In this document: in pieces, positions 27,601 to 39,341 of the stretch
Layout of the letters: each line of letters begins with the position of its first letter
Numbering within the stretch: position 1 is the first letter of the stretch
Origin: Lethocerus indicus
Lineage: Eukaryota > Arthropoda > Insecta > Hemiptera > Belostomatidae
Direction of reading: 5' to 3'
NCBI GenBank assembly: GCA_019843655.1
Contig: JACDQD010000008.1
Coordinates: 12,372,442 to 12,436,441, forward strand
Length of the DNA stretch: 64,000 nucleotides
Program-made: the position numbers and the translations under genes
Notes under the pieces: generated by a model
The model's input: the letters and a program-made list of their open reading frames with translations, nothing else
What the model was told of the DNA's origin: nothing
Database searches by the model: none

Positions 27601-29990
27601 CCTGTTTGGGCTAACGCCCCAAATTACAGGGCGAGACCCAAAGACGAGTACTAATCGAATTGATGTACCCCCCGTCTACTAAACGAGGGAGAATATAAGA
27701 TTATGTTAAGTACCCTCCGACGGCAGGAACTACACGACCGGCATCCCCGTGGGCGTTTACAAGGTTTTTAAGTGTTAAATGAGGGGAATTTAAAGAAAGG
27801 ACAGTTTCGTTAATGAGGGTGCCAGGAAATCGAATGGGTAACCTTCGTGTCTATATTTAAATTCGATAAAATTCTAAACTGTAACTGAACTAATAGAAAG
27901 GAAAGCCTGGCAGTATTACGTGGCAACTGTTCGCTTAAGGCAGAAGAGCCCTTTTCAATATATACATGCTGAAATAAATAAATGTTATATATACCCATAT
28001 ATGTGATATCACGGGTGGCATCAACACTAACTAGTCCGCCAATCGCGAAATTTCTGCTTATGTAAATTTTTATAATTTTTCTGCATATTTCCGTATTCAA
28101 TATTCCTGCTATCTGACGCATCTAAGGTATTTGTCATCCGAGTCGTCCACTCTTTGATTTCCAAATATTGGGGATAAGTATGAAATGGAGATTTTGAAAA
28201 CGTTATGAAGTAGCAAACGTCTGCCACGTGTTCATTTACCTGCGTATATTACACAATTACAAGATAGTCCGTAACCCCACCATACATACGCCATGTTAAA
28301 AATATTCAACATGAATGTTATCTGATGTTTCTTTAATCTGATCAGTTACAAATGGCCAAGGCAATTCTGATAACGCGAAAGCGGTACTGGATATTAGAAT
28401 GCCGTCTCAAATTGCACACGGCGATGAAGAAGTTATAAGTTATATGGAGATATTGAAAAAGAAGATAACTATAAATCTAGTACGCAATCTCTTATGGGAC
28501 GTTCATTACAGTAACTAAATAATTGTCCGTACTTTTCGTTCTGATCGGAATGGGCCGTTCTTCAAGAGATAATCTGAACGGAGTGGCGGAGCGGATTTCA
28601 TAAGCATCGGGGATTCAGTCAACATATCATAAACCGGTTCCTTCCATTAAATATACTTCAATTATCTTGTTTCGTAACACCGCCTCTGCCTACCGGGCGA
28701 CTGCTATCCCGCCATAGCCAACCGTTTGATTTATTCCGCCAGGGATTTAAATATTATCTGATAATTTATAGTCCATGCGAAGGTATGGAGAACTTCCTTA
28801 AACCCTCGAAAGGGAAATATTGTTGCTCAATAGTTATCGATATTAATCTCGTGTATGGAATCCAACGTATATGGTTCGTTTCACCTTTGATATAAGAGCA
28901 AACGAAGGAATACTAATCAGAATTCAAGCCAGAATAATAAAATGTCCTTCAACAACTAACGCAGTTTAAATGGATAATATTCGTTTTAATGCCGGTAATT
29001 AAAATTTGCGGAAGAATAACTACAAGTGGCATTAAGATTGAGATTTTAACTAGATATCAGAAAAAAACGAGGACGCCCTTCTTTCCTCCCTCAATCTTGC
29101 GCTTCGTTCCAAACTTTAAATTAAGTGAAAGTTTAGAACGAACTCAGGACATATTTATGTCTTTTGAAGATCACTGAGGAAAAGGAAGTGACAAATGAGT
29201 GTCGGTTTAAAATGTGTTTTAAGAATGTAGAAATTAATTACCTTCGAAAGACATCGGATCTCTAGTAAACTAGCATGGAATAACATAATACAGGAATTAA
29301 CAAAAGGGCGCGGAACAAAGTATATGGAACAAGCCCAATGGATTTTCACAAACTATGGTCACAACTCCTGATACGAACAAGAATCTACAGTCGAATATGA
29401 AATAGCTGCAGGCCAATATAGAATTTAGTTGGCAGTCTATAGGCATAAGTCAAAATTATAAAAATATAGACGTAAGTCTCTTATCTTCTTATCTAATATA
29501 GAGGAACAGTATTATTGACTGCCTCGCCATCATTTAAGTTACACAAAACACACCCACAAAACAATTGTGTCAACAATTAGCGGAGTTCCACGAGGTGTTA
29601 AAAAAATGCAAAGGCGTCACGCCAACTTCATCCGGTGTTTTACCCCGAATGGTGATTACATTTAGTTAAAGAATCCCAGACCCTGAGCCTGAAGGATTGA
29701 AATGTTAAGCGGCCCCCGAGTTGTCACATAGGTTATAGCTTCAGTGACGGGAATAAAAAGTATAAACAATGGCAGCATTAATGCCTCTCCGGAAGCAGTC
29801 GTTGGTAACAACATTCGCGACACATTACCACCAGTTATCTGGCATAGACTTTGCAATAACGGACAATGACCTCGTGTACCTCTCTGAAAAAATGACTTAG
29901 ATTAAAAAGTTAAAAAAGAAAAACAAATCGAAGGGAGTTTCTAATCATGAAGTTGGTGAAACAAAACACACTTCTAGCGTTGGACGCGTG
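18679..29990. other. Long noncoding AT-rich stretch
   Basis: No supportable gene in more than 11 kb. Points of note are a GC-richer block at about 19320-19530 and 19790-19870, a second CRE palindrome TGACGTCA at 20363-20370, a 12-G run at 23402-23413 and a perfect 16-bp palindrome at 24286-24301. Minus-strand PPT-CAG|GTATAC at 25102/25101 is a weak splice-like match. Confidence 0.5.
24286..24301. repeat. Perfect 16-bp palindrome
   Basis: CACGAAATATTTCGTG reads the same on both strands with no spacer. The next bases (TTTCTG) extend a resemblance to the left arm of the hairpin at 31414. It could be a dimer binding site or a remnant of the same repeat; chance is possible. Confidence 0.5.
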
Positions 29991-29999
29991 GTAACCGGG

Positions 30000-30270
30000 C
30001 AGGATACCATTTATTCTACCACCCCGATCAGTATTTTCCCATCGCCGCCTGTAAACGGCCCCTTTCTCTCGTCTTGCGTTTCTTGCGAACCCGCTGAAAA
30101 AAAACTTTAGAGAGGCGCGAAACAAACATTTGTTCTGAGCAGATCGGTCTCGATCTATACACCGGGGGGGATAGGAAGGCCCCGTGGGACCGGCTACGGG
30201 CGACGGACAAGGTCGAAGAAACAATGAGGCAAACCGAGAGACAACGATCGGTTACTTCACAATGGCACAC
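30000..30270. other. GC-rich island
   Basis: About 270 bp of GC-rich DNA open on the minus strand in two overlapping frames (29910-30224 and 30028-30270). The translations are arginine/serine-rich and unrecognised. I see no exon-like boundary with good splice sites, so I do not call an exon. Confidence 0.35.
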
Positions 30271-30831
30271 CCCTGTCAGGAAGTAAGGAATAAAGGGGAA
30301 CGGGGACGCAATCTAAGAAACTGCAAAAAATCGCAGTACTAATGAAGAATGGAACCACGTTTGTTGTGATGAAATTTTCCTGAATCTCTTTCCTTAATAA
30401 GCACCACTTAAATTTACCTTACAAAAGTAAAACAAGCAATGACTGAATGAGTATTGGTTTAAAATTGAAGCCATAGGGTTACACTTAACGTTTCTGTAAT
30501 TAATTAAAATTTATGATTTATTACAAAGCGATAAGCTATATAGACAAATAATCGTGTGCGCTCCTTATATCGCCAAATATTTCAAATAATCATTCCCCTG
30601 AAATACAACGCATTATTAAAAATGTAAGTTTTTACGATAAGATTGTACCAAATTATCATAGGTCATATGTTCAAAGTAGGTTTATAATCTTCCTAGCAAA
30701 CACATTTACAACTTCATTCACTACTGTATTGTGACGATGCTTAGAATGAGTGATGAAACATTTCTAGGTTAAATCTCAAATTTAATTGTCGACTACAGTC
30801 GGTTATGGTAGGTCGTTATACTTTCGCTAAC

Positions 30832-31320
30832 TGCACATATAAAACAGGAAAAGGGGGACGAGGGAGCCGTGTATACTTGGCGGAGTGTGCGTGCGTACGG
30901 AGGTGGCGCCAGCGGGGATGACACGAGGGGAAAAGGAGGAGGGATAGAGAGGCCAGTCCGGGGGAGATCAATAACTACGCTCCCCTCCCCCTCGACACAC
31001 CGCCCAACCACCGCCAGTATCACTCCCTCTCCCTCGCACGCTCTCCGGCCTCATCTCTCTCTCTCTCTCTCTCTCCCCCCTCTCTCGCTCTCTTTCGGTC
31101 CCAGTAGCGTCTCGAGCACACACACCGACCCACGATTATCGGGCTGGCCCCGGATGAAAGGCCCGCCGTGGGAATTGCGCGGGGTTGGGGGAACTCTCGG
31201 AGCGAGCGATTGAATACCGACGGTGCCCCGGTGTTTGCTCAAGGGGTGAGGGGGAGAGTCGTGAGCCGCTCTGATGCGCCCGGCTGGAGAGATGCCGCCT
31301 TAGAGGTGAAAATAAGTCGG
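30832..31320. promoter_or_regulatory. GC-rich, CT/GA-rich island, possible regulatory element
   Basis: The largest GC-rich island of the central window. It begins with an AT-rich TATAAAA-like sequence at about 30837, continues through G-rich and C-rich runs, and includes the CT microsatellite at 31054-31075. On the minus strand the latter reads as GAGAG repeats, the GAGA-factor core. Long frames on both strands are low-complexity readings of these tracts. A promoter or Polycomb-type element is conceivable, but no initiator at the right spacing was found. Confidence 0.25.
31054..31075. repeat. (TC)n microsatellite followed by a C run
   Basis: About ten TC units run into CCCCCC, followed by further CT-rich sequence to about 31100. 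Homopurine/homopyrimidine tracts like this can form H-DNA. Confidence 0.9.
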
Positions 31321-31413
31321 TGCGAAATGTCTCACCTATTTCACCTTCCAGCGGGTTCTTCTTTTGCTATCTTTATTACATTTTTTTATATTGCCAAAAA
31401 AATAATCAATTTC

Positions 31414-31459
31414 ACCGTAGATTTCGTGTGTTTCTGTCTCTTCTCGCCGGTTTGGTCTT
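31414..31459 (+). repeat. Dispersed repeat, copy 1 (with 8-nt insertion)
   Basis: Starts ACCGTA, then ATTTCGTGT, an extra GTTTCTGT, then CTCTTCTCGC and GGTTTGGTCTT. Without the 8-nt insertion it matches 54746-54783 at 35 of 38 positions. The insertion lies in the hairpin arm, so in this copy it contributes to the foldback. Confidence 0.75.
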
Positions 31460-31501
31460 CGACATATTTAGCTAAAGACAGAAACAGAAGAAATCTACGG
31501 T
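31414..31501. repeat. 88-nt hairpin with 26-position arms
   Basis: Left arm ACCGTAGATTTC + gtgt + GTTTCTGTCT (31414-31439) pairs with AGACAGAAAC + agaa + GAAATCTACGGT (31476-31501). That is 12 and 10 perfect pairs separated by one symmetric 4-nt internal loop, with a 36-nt terminal loop. It is by far the longest foldback seen in the window. The shape resembles a pre-miRNA, but the large loop and the perfect arms fit a small foldback element equally well. The left arm and loop share a repeat with 54746-54783. A minus-strand host transcript would contain it as an intronic (mirtron-like or Drosha-type) hairpin. Confidence 0.75.
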
Positions 31502-34451
31502 ATTCCATCCCTTCGCAGACCACAAAACAGGTATTTTAAATCAATTTCACGTAATAAAGTTACAATATCATCTTTTTGTCAATATTCTGGCTCCACACGC
31601 TGATTTGGTCCTGAGCTAAATCGACTGTGTATTCACATTAGGGATACCAAAGCAAAAATGAATATAAAAATTCTTAGGCTTACGTTCTTTAACCACAGCT
31701 CGATCCAATCTTGGAATCGTCCGAGACAATTTCTGGAACGGCTCCCTCTAATCCCAGTGGGAGGATCACGTTATTTATGAAAACGACCGCAGAAGTCTAA
31801 TCCCGAGCAAAAGTGGAAATGGAACATTCATTTGCCAGAGAGACCGACGCTAATCCGCCCGGGGATTAAGGGATGGGGCAGGAGGCAGCAGGTATTAACC
31901 TTACTAGTTTTAAATAAATAAGGAAATTCTTAATTGAACTGAGGATTATGAAACCGTAATTGATCAGCGGTACACTGCAGATCGGGTAGAAATAACTCCT
32001 TGAATAAGGGAAGATAATCCGGAATAACTTTCCGCTACCACTCTATTTTATAAACTAGCATTAAATTTCACGAGTTACAAATTTAGTGGAGGCAGTAATA
32101 CGAACGAAACGATGTCCCAGCAGAAGCTGGAAGTATTATTAAGTACTGACGATGGTAAGAAGAGCAAACCATAATAGTAAACAATTATTTCTTATTCGGT
32201 TTATTCACTGCAGACCTATACAGAAAATCTAATAACTTTCTGTGAAATGCAACATGCTCACATCGGATTCAGCTCCTTAAGAGAGGTTTGCGAATAAATC
32301 CCAATACCGAACTTACCCTAACTCGAATTTGCCGAATTGCGTCGTGACAGACACATGAGACCTCCCCTTTTTAAACAACCATGAAAAGCATCTAAAAAAA
32401 GGATACCTTGCATGATGCATACGGAACGTTGGAATGCAATGTTCAAATCCGTGATTCCATTCGACTGCAGCATACAACAATCGCCAATTCAGTTGGCCAA
32501 ACAAACACATTGGTACTCCAATAAAGGCATAAAGCCAACACCAGTTTCGCGGCAACACACATCCCTGGATATTAATTACGTTATAAATTTATTGCAAAGT
32601 TGTACAGCGCTTATATTTACAAAATGAATTACGGCTTTGATTAATTAAAATACGAGAGAGGTTACCGTAGTTATTTTAGCCCCAATTAAGCCTGCATCTG
32701 TGAGATAATATTAATATCGGCACATTAATAAATGATACAATATGAAAAGCCCATATAGAATTTCGTTATTAAAGACCGCAGAATATAAATTATCCAGACT
32801 ACATCAAATCAATTATAATATATACATTTTTTAAAATTCTATTTTCGTTATATTTAGAAAAATAATTTTCATCTTATTTTTTTATTATACCTGGAAGCAA
32901 TATTTCTCCTATAATTTTATCGATCCCGGGTCAATTTGTGCTTGGATAACATTTTCATGCTTTTCAACTTTTCTAACGAATCGGATAGATGAACAAACCT
33001 TCAGGTCCTTTAGAATACACTAGACGTTTTATTAAATGAACAGAATACAAACGATTTAAATATGATAACTAATGGAAACAATTAATTCGACGTGTGAATA
33101 ATGCCATAGAGCCTAACACGCCAGAAAATTTTATTGACGGAAGGATAGAAATAGACTTGTAAATGAGATTATAGATTGCAAATGTTTATAGAAAATATGT
33201 CAAAGGATTCACAAAATTTTATTTCAACAATCAAATTGGAGAACAGAGGTTAATGATAGTTAAGGAATGCAAGGAGAGAAGAATTAGTGCGTGAAAACCT
33301 GTCGCAATATCTACGTATGGAACTCAACCTTGACGAAGAAAGTAAAAAAGGAAAATGAATATTCCAATTTCGAGAGCTTCCATTTGACTTTATTAATATC
33401 TGACCAACATTGCAAAGTTACTGTAGTCCGATTTCGGGTGATGACCCCTGGGTGTGACCCCGGGCCCAGGAATGAAAGCTGTGAAAGCCGTTCACCCGAC
33501 GACATCGTTTATTCTGACTCACAACTCTATATCGGTCCTCCAGTTAATTTCATAAATGCAAACTGGCAAATGGAATCACGAACAACATGCTATTTAGAAG
33601 TGTTAAAACAAGAGAAGTCTAGTGCAGAAGTATTTAGTGCAAAAACGTCACAAATACTACAGAAACTAAAAAGATTACGGCACTAAGAGGTTTACAACAT
33701 TTAATTATAAGTGTTCAAACAATGCTGCTACGAATTTCTGCATGTTTTAACATCAGAACTTTATATGTAAATCGTCTCCCATAACGAAGGGAACGATGAC
33801 TACCAAGTGACAACCCGATTGTGGAAAAAAGAGGAATCGTCGTTGGTGGAAAGCAGGAGGGCCGGAACTTCGCGCCGGTTTCTCTGAAAGCGGAAATAGA
33901 TTGAAAAAAAATGAATATAATGCGATATAAAAAAGATCCCGGACATAAAAAGGACGGTAGAGAAACGGATTACTCAGACCGGGGAAAGGGAAGTAAAAGA
34001 GAGAGAAAACGTTAAACTGGAGAGATCGTGAAATAACGCTTGAAGACGAAAAACCGAGACAAATCGTTCCAAATGTATCGTATTCGTTGCTATATTATTC
34101 CCTGATAAGAAGTTATAGGTCTTCTAACGATTTAGAGTTTCACACAGGAAATTAAAAATAAAATTATACTTCCGTAGTCGGCCGATAGAATATAAATTAT
34201 ATCACAAATGAAGATATTACCGAAAAAAAAGATTTTAGTAATTGAGGATTGTATGTAATCAGCCCAAAACAGTCTGAACTCTTCGTACTCGTCATTTACC
34301 TTCGTGGGTAAAACAAAGTAAAATTGCGATGTGTCTTATATTTCCATATATCTACACTTTTTTATTTTTTTAATTATTTATATGTTAGAATATATGTTTG
34401 ATTAAATTTCACTCTTCACTATCCAGTAATTAAAGGCATGACTTTAGTACG
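31502..34451. other. Noncoding AT-rich spacer
   Basis: No supportable gene. The longest frame (33291-33686, plus, 131 codons) has no recognisable domain and no clear exon boundaries; I treat it as chance. Confidence 0.5.
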
Positions 34452-34546
34452 AAAATAATAAACTGTTATGACTAAGAAAAGAAGGTAAAACCTTATTACT
34501 ATGTTCGAATTTCACAACACGCGGAACGTATAGAAAATAAGATAAT
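34452..34546 (+). repeat. 95-bp direct repeat, copy A1
   Basis: Identical over all 95 positions to 34704-34798, 252 bp away. Begins AAAATAATAAACTG and ends AAATAAGATAAT. Together with the intervening 141-bp unit it gives the order A-B-A. Perfect identity means a recent local duplication or an assembly artefact. No target-site duplication or coding content was found. Confidence 0.95.
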
Positions 34547-34687
34547 ACGAATGTATCGGTCAGGAATAGTAATTTACTTAGCATTCCTTCGCAATAACTC
34601 GGTCGCCAATTAGATTTGAGATTTAATAATTCAAACACAATTTATTCTTTAATTATTGACAACGAATTATAACAGAAAAATGACTTT
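34547..34687 (+). repeat. 141-bp dispersed repeat, copy B1
   Basis: Matches 38748-38888 at 138 of 141 positions with no gaps; differences are G34563/A38764, C34586/G38787 and A34612/T38813. Both copies keep a short minus-strand frame, but the frame ends differently outside the repeat, so I read it as a repeat of unknown class (MITE- or SINE-sized) rather than a gene. Confidence 0.95.
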
Positions 34688-34703
34688 CCTGTCATTTCCT
34701 GAA

Positions 34704-34798
34704 AAAATAATAAACTGTTATGACTAAGAAAAGAAGGTAAAACCTTATTACTATGTTCGAATTTCACAACACGCGGAACGTATAGAAAATAAGATAAT
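34704..34798 (+). repeat. 95-bp direct repeat, copy A2
   Basis: Exact second copy of 34452-34546. A 16-bp spacer (34688-34703) separates it from the B unit. Beyond 34798 the sequence is unrelated to what follows copy A1. Confidence 0.95.
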
Positions 34799-37700
34799 CA
34801 CAACGGTGGAAATTAAAATTAGCAATTAACAGTACAATTAACCCGCTGTGGTAGAACTAAAAAACGATGGCCGAACAAAGTGCGAACGCTGTCGAGCATC
34901 CGACAGCGTGAAGACTAACATACTTAAGTACTTAAATTCCTTTTTGAACGGACGGCACACGCAACAACGACATTTCAACAAAACTAACTATTATTCACCA
35001 GAGCCGACAGGAGAAGGCATAACTTATTGAGCTCGCATTTTCATGTTATCGGGGGGATACACGGAAGATATACACCTCTTCTCACTCTCTCCGTGGGTGT
35101 CAACCAAGGGCCAATCATCGGGACCGAATTTCAGAGCCGCAACCAATTTGCAACCGCCTAAAGGGACGTGACAAACTGACGCCCCTGAGTTATTGAGGGT
35201 ATAATTCATTCAACGCACTCGGTTCTATGCGTTTGGCCGTCGGCCAGAATTTAAGCGCTAATAATGCCGACGAGATAACTCATGCGCAAAATAAACTTTT
35301 TATTTCTTGCTTTGTAGCAGTCTAGCGATCGGACTTAAAAGTACTGTACCGTGACCGATCATCTGTCGCATGAATATATGAATAACTAAAACGGTTTATG
35401 CACTAAAATACAGTATCACCGTCTGGATTCATTATAACGTGACAAAAGTTCAGAACAAGTAACGGAAAGTCATCTCCGCGATCCTAGTCCGATGGAATTC
35501 ACAGCGACTTATTTTCTTGAGCGTAACTCTCATCCATTTCATCAACATTCTTCTCGTCACAAAGTTTCCCTGGCGGTGGAATTCGCTGGCGACTTCGGAT
35601 TCAATTTCTAATTTATGACTTGCCACCGATTATGAATCGTTCCCACTTTAATTACGAACATTGACTGTTACAAATTGTAGACACCTCGGCATTCTTCTCG
35701 ATGGGTGGCATTCGAGAGAGTCGGAAATGAAAATACTAACGATTTAAGTCAATTTAGTCTAATGCCTTCTAGCCCAGTGAATACTCAATCTTCGGTGACA
35801 CAATTCGGGGAATTCCTTAAAAAAAAGAAACAATTGTTTCGTCCAACGCCAATTTCGTTTCGCGAGGCCGTTACAGACAATGCGATAAGTGCAAATTACG
35901 AGCGGCTGTAGGTGCGAATATCTGAATTAGGATAATTGCGACAATGGAGGGACGGCGAATGTCTCTAATGGAAGAAAATGGCCCTAAGCTAATGGCGGAA
36001 GACGATTGTTCTCGCTTTTTATCTTGCCTCGGTCAAATCTATCATCGGGACCGAATAATTCAAAAATTTACGAAACACCTGGAATCTACCTCTGAATTAA
36101 ATCTTATTCCCAATTCTGTGCCAAGCGTTTGTGCCTTCTGCGAACGCAATACGTTCCAAACGGGAAATTTTCATATTGAGGTAATAAATCACTGAGTTTA
36201 ATGGCTTACATCCAATCATGACAAGTCAGTTTCATGCTAATATGCGCACCATAAATCTTGATGGTTTCATTGATGTGCCAATGAGACGCGAAGGACAAGT
36301 CTAAATTGTTTACTCGGCAAGTAGCAGTTTTTTTTGTAATTTCGAAATCCTAAACTCGGAGTATTGGCTCTATAAATAAAAAATGTTTGGTTCAGTAATT
36401 CTGAGAATTTTTAATTCTAAAGGCGCGAGACTGCGAAACAGGATATGACACGTAGGGACAGGCATAGACTAGGGCTCCAGTGCAGCTGGCAACAACCAAC
36501 AGGAAAATCGTTCTGTCATCACACTACAAATATTGCCAACATTTTGTCTAGTATTTGTTACAGGATTCCGTGGATGCTTAAAAATTATTGCGGCATTACA
36601 CCGAATCAGCGAGTGGGTTCTTTCTTATTTCAGCTGTTGGAGACAAAAAATAAAATTAAAGCCTAGGAGTCGATATAAAAAACAGCGGTCATAGCTTCAT
36701 TCATTCATAACGAATTATCCACCCGCGATTTTCACGGCATAAAAGTACCCTATTGACTTATCATCGTAGAAAAATAAACTGCCGGACAGTCTATTGAGAG
36801 GAGAGCGGCGACACGACTCAGTGACTTCATTCGGTTGACCTCATAACTGTAAAGCCGGTTGGCCGGTGCCGAGAAGTACGTCGGAGGAAAGATGTACATC
36901 CGAACGTGATCCGTAAGGAAAACCCCCGTTTCCCTCCTGAGAATGGGCGCCTCTCTGAAATGCCGGCCAACACCTTAGTCATTTTCCGCGGGGAGAAACG
37001 GCTCCATGAAAAATTCAATCTCCGTCGGAACCATCAACGGTCTATGGCCATCAAACTGGAGAGTCTAAATCCGAGTTTATTATACCGGACGTATGAAGCC
37101 GGTGATAAAGTAATGTTCATTCGAAACATGGACGTCGGAAACGCCGAGAAACGACCTGGCGCTTAGAGACTGATGACAGCAATTAAATAACGATTGAATA
37201 AATAATTCAGAAAACGTATTCCCAAAATTATACACTTTAATATAAACTTATGATCTTTGGGTAAATTACTATATGACCAGGTTATGTATTCGGAATATAA
37301 TTTTTACAATAATGCTATCCATAAAATATCTACATGCAGAAATCATTTCGCACTTATAAATACCGCTTTGAAATACGGCCTCAAATTTACATTTGTCGTT
37401 TCGTGCATTGAAATGCACCGTAAGGGGTTTATTTTGTATTGGAAAGCCTGTCGCCTAATTGTAGGCGTTGTTACACGTGTCCCATTCTTTCTTTCCTTCT
37501 TTATCAAACACTCATTAGCTTTCCCCGCTGGACCTCTGCGATTCCCCAGTGAACCACTGCTATTATCCTCGGCAACAACAAAAGAACTCCTTTGTACTCG
37601 GTAACAATGTTGTAACCGGAGCGGCTGTGATACAGTTCCACGGGCACTGTAACGTCTTATCAGGGCGCACATTTCCTGTTTCAGTATCTCGCGTAGTTGG

Positions 37701-38747
37701 CTTCATGTGGGCCAACATAACAAAAACGGCGTGGTCCGAATTTTGTAGTAAAAAGAAAACAAATAACATTTGATAATCCGTAATATTCAAGCCGCAAATG
37801 TTTCACATTTGATAGGACCAATATTTAAATGTAATGTGTAGGATTTAGAACGTACATGTAGTCAGGAATTAACTTAAGATGTACAGCGTGTATGAGCACG
37901 AATTTTGGATGGGGGTGGCGGTTAGGCCACCTCCAGGTGAAATTGGATACGGGGGCCAAGATTTTTGTCCTTTCCCTCGGCACCGCACACAAGAGGCCGC
38001 TTGAAAACGAGTTTTGAGTTTCACTTTCGACATAAATGAAAAGGGGGGGAGGGGGTGGTACGACCTTCGGGTGACTTTATGTGCGTTCACAGTCAGAATT
38101 TGCAGCTAGGGTTTTCCTCCATTGATCCACTATCCCCGGGTAAGTGGATTAATGTTTCCCTCAGTAAGGTTTCTCCCGTCGTTAATAGTCAAATTATCAG
38201 GAAGTATGAGGCCAAAACCATACGTATTCCACGTAGACAATAGAATGAACTACTAATGACTTCGTGCGTTAGGTGCGGTTAACCGAAGTGAATGAATTTG
38301 TACTCCCGAACCTTTGCCGGATCCTCTCTCTTTGTTCTCTTATATAGATTATAAAATATGCATTTTTATAGGTTTTGACTCAGTTCAGCCTGTTGGATAA
38401 GTGTTTTGTTCAAGAATTATTACAAATTTAATACGCAATTCTAATCATACAAATCTAATGTACATTTTAAGGACAATTAGCCTGGTCTAAAAATCATGTT
38501 TTAACACACTAATATGTAATTACCTATGAATAATCTTTACTAAAGGATATTAAATAATAGAGTTATTTGAAATCGTGACCGCATATCCGCATTTGGTTAT
38601 TGACCGCATTTAATCCTCTTGAAATTAAATGCAGGGAATACCATAAAATTGATAATCACCAGAAAATTATTTCCAATGGTAAAAAATATTACCCAGAGGT
38701 AAGCGGCGGAAAGGAGCGGAATTTTCGTGACATGATAAAATCTCATA
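34799..38747. other. Noncoding stretch with small GC-rich islands
   Basis: No supportable gene. It contains the hairpin at 34886-34909, a GC-richer block at about 36850-37000, a frame-rich but unrecognised region at 37340-37790, and a small GCATTTAAT/ATTAAATGC foldback near 38607-38632. Confidence 0.5.
34886..34909. repeat. Perfect 9-bp hairpin
   Basis: ACGCTGTCG (34886-34894) pairs exactly with CGACAGCGT (34901-34909) around a 6-nt loop. Shaped like an intrinsic terminator stem but with no T-run, and the setting is eukaryotic, so no such role is proposed. Confidence 0.6.
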
Positions 38748-38888
38748 ACGAATGTATCGGTCAAGAATAGTAATTTACTTAGCATTGCTTCGCAATAACT
38801 CGGTCGCCAATTTGATTTGAGATTTAATAATTCAAACACAATTTATTCTTTAATTATTGACAACGAATTATAACAGAAAAATGACTTT
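38748..38888 (+). repeat. 141-bp dispersed repeat, copy B2
   Basis: Second copy of the unit at 34547-34687 (138 of 141 identical), 4201 bp away and in the same orientation. It lacks the flanking 95-bp A units. The two B copies have diverged slightly while the A copies have not, so duplication of B is older than duplication of A. Confidence 0.95.
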
Positions 38889-39246
38889 GCGGTAGAACTG
38901 GTTCGTAGTTCAAATTATTATATATTTATTTCGCGGACGTCAATTCACCATTCCATGTTTGCAGTAAGCTTTCCCCGACATGTAATAAGGAAATAATATA
39001 CATTCCTACTTTAATATATAATAAACGTCCTACACCTCTGTACTTATTAGGGCAAGTATTAATGACGGGGAATTACAAATGTAATTCCAAACAAGTAATA
39101 AAATCTTTATTTACTATGACGTTATCCAATGGACTAAACGTAGCCGACTCTGTACTCTTTTATATTACAATTTTCTTCTTTCATTTCCGCGTTGGAAATT
39201 ATTTTTCAGACGCCACTGGCTATATATAATTGTTTTAACTTCTTAC

Positions 39247-39330
39247 CGGTCATGAAGTAACATTCTCATCGGTTAATGATCACGATACACTAGTATGTGC
39301 AGATTAGTATGAACCAGCTAGAATCCTTAC
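39247..39330 (-). other. Putative RS-exon 2 (84 nt)
   Basis: After the recursive junction, a donor CCG|GTAAGA follows 84 nt downstream (donor at 39246-39241). The exon-like interval has no assigned coding role. As at the other two sites, the presence of a close downstream donor matches the RS-exon layout. Confidence 0.45.
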
Positions 39331-39341
39331 CTGAAACAAAA
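39326..39341 (-). promoter_or_regulatory. Recursive splice site 2 (middle)
   Basis: On the minus strand: TTTTGTTTCAG|GTAAGG, junction between 39331 and 39330. The pyrimidine tract reaches back through ATTATTTTGTTT, and a YTNAY branch-point match (TTAAT) lies roughly 20-25 nt upstream of the AG. No exon separates acceptor and donor. It is 19.3 kb downstream of site 1 and 20.7 kb upstream of site 3. Confidence 0.72.

Noticed and set aside
33291..33686. 131-codon plus-strand frame
   Set aside because: No recognisable domain and no clear acceptor/donor; length is within chance for 64 kb.
34444..38839. Similar short minus-strand frames in the two 141-bp repeats
   Set aside because: The shared peptide stops at the repeat edges and continues into different sequence, so it reflects the DNA repeat rather than a conserved protein.
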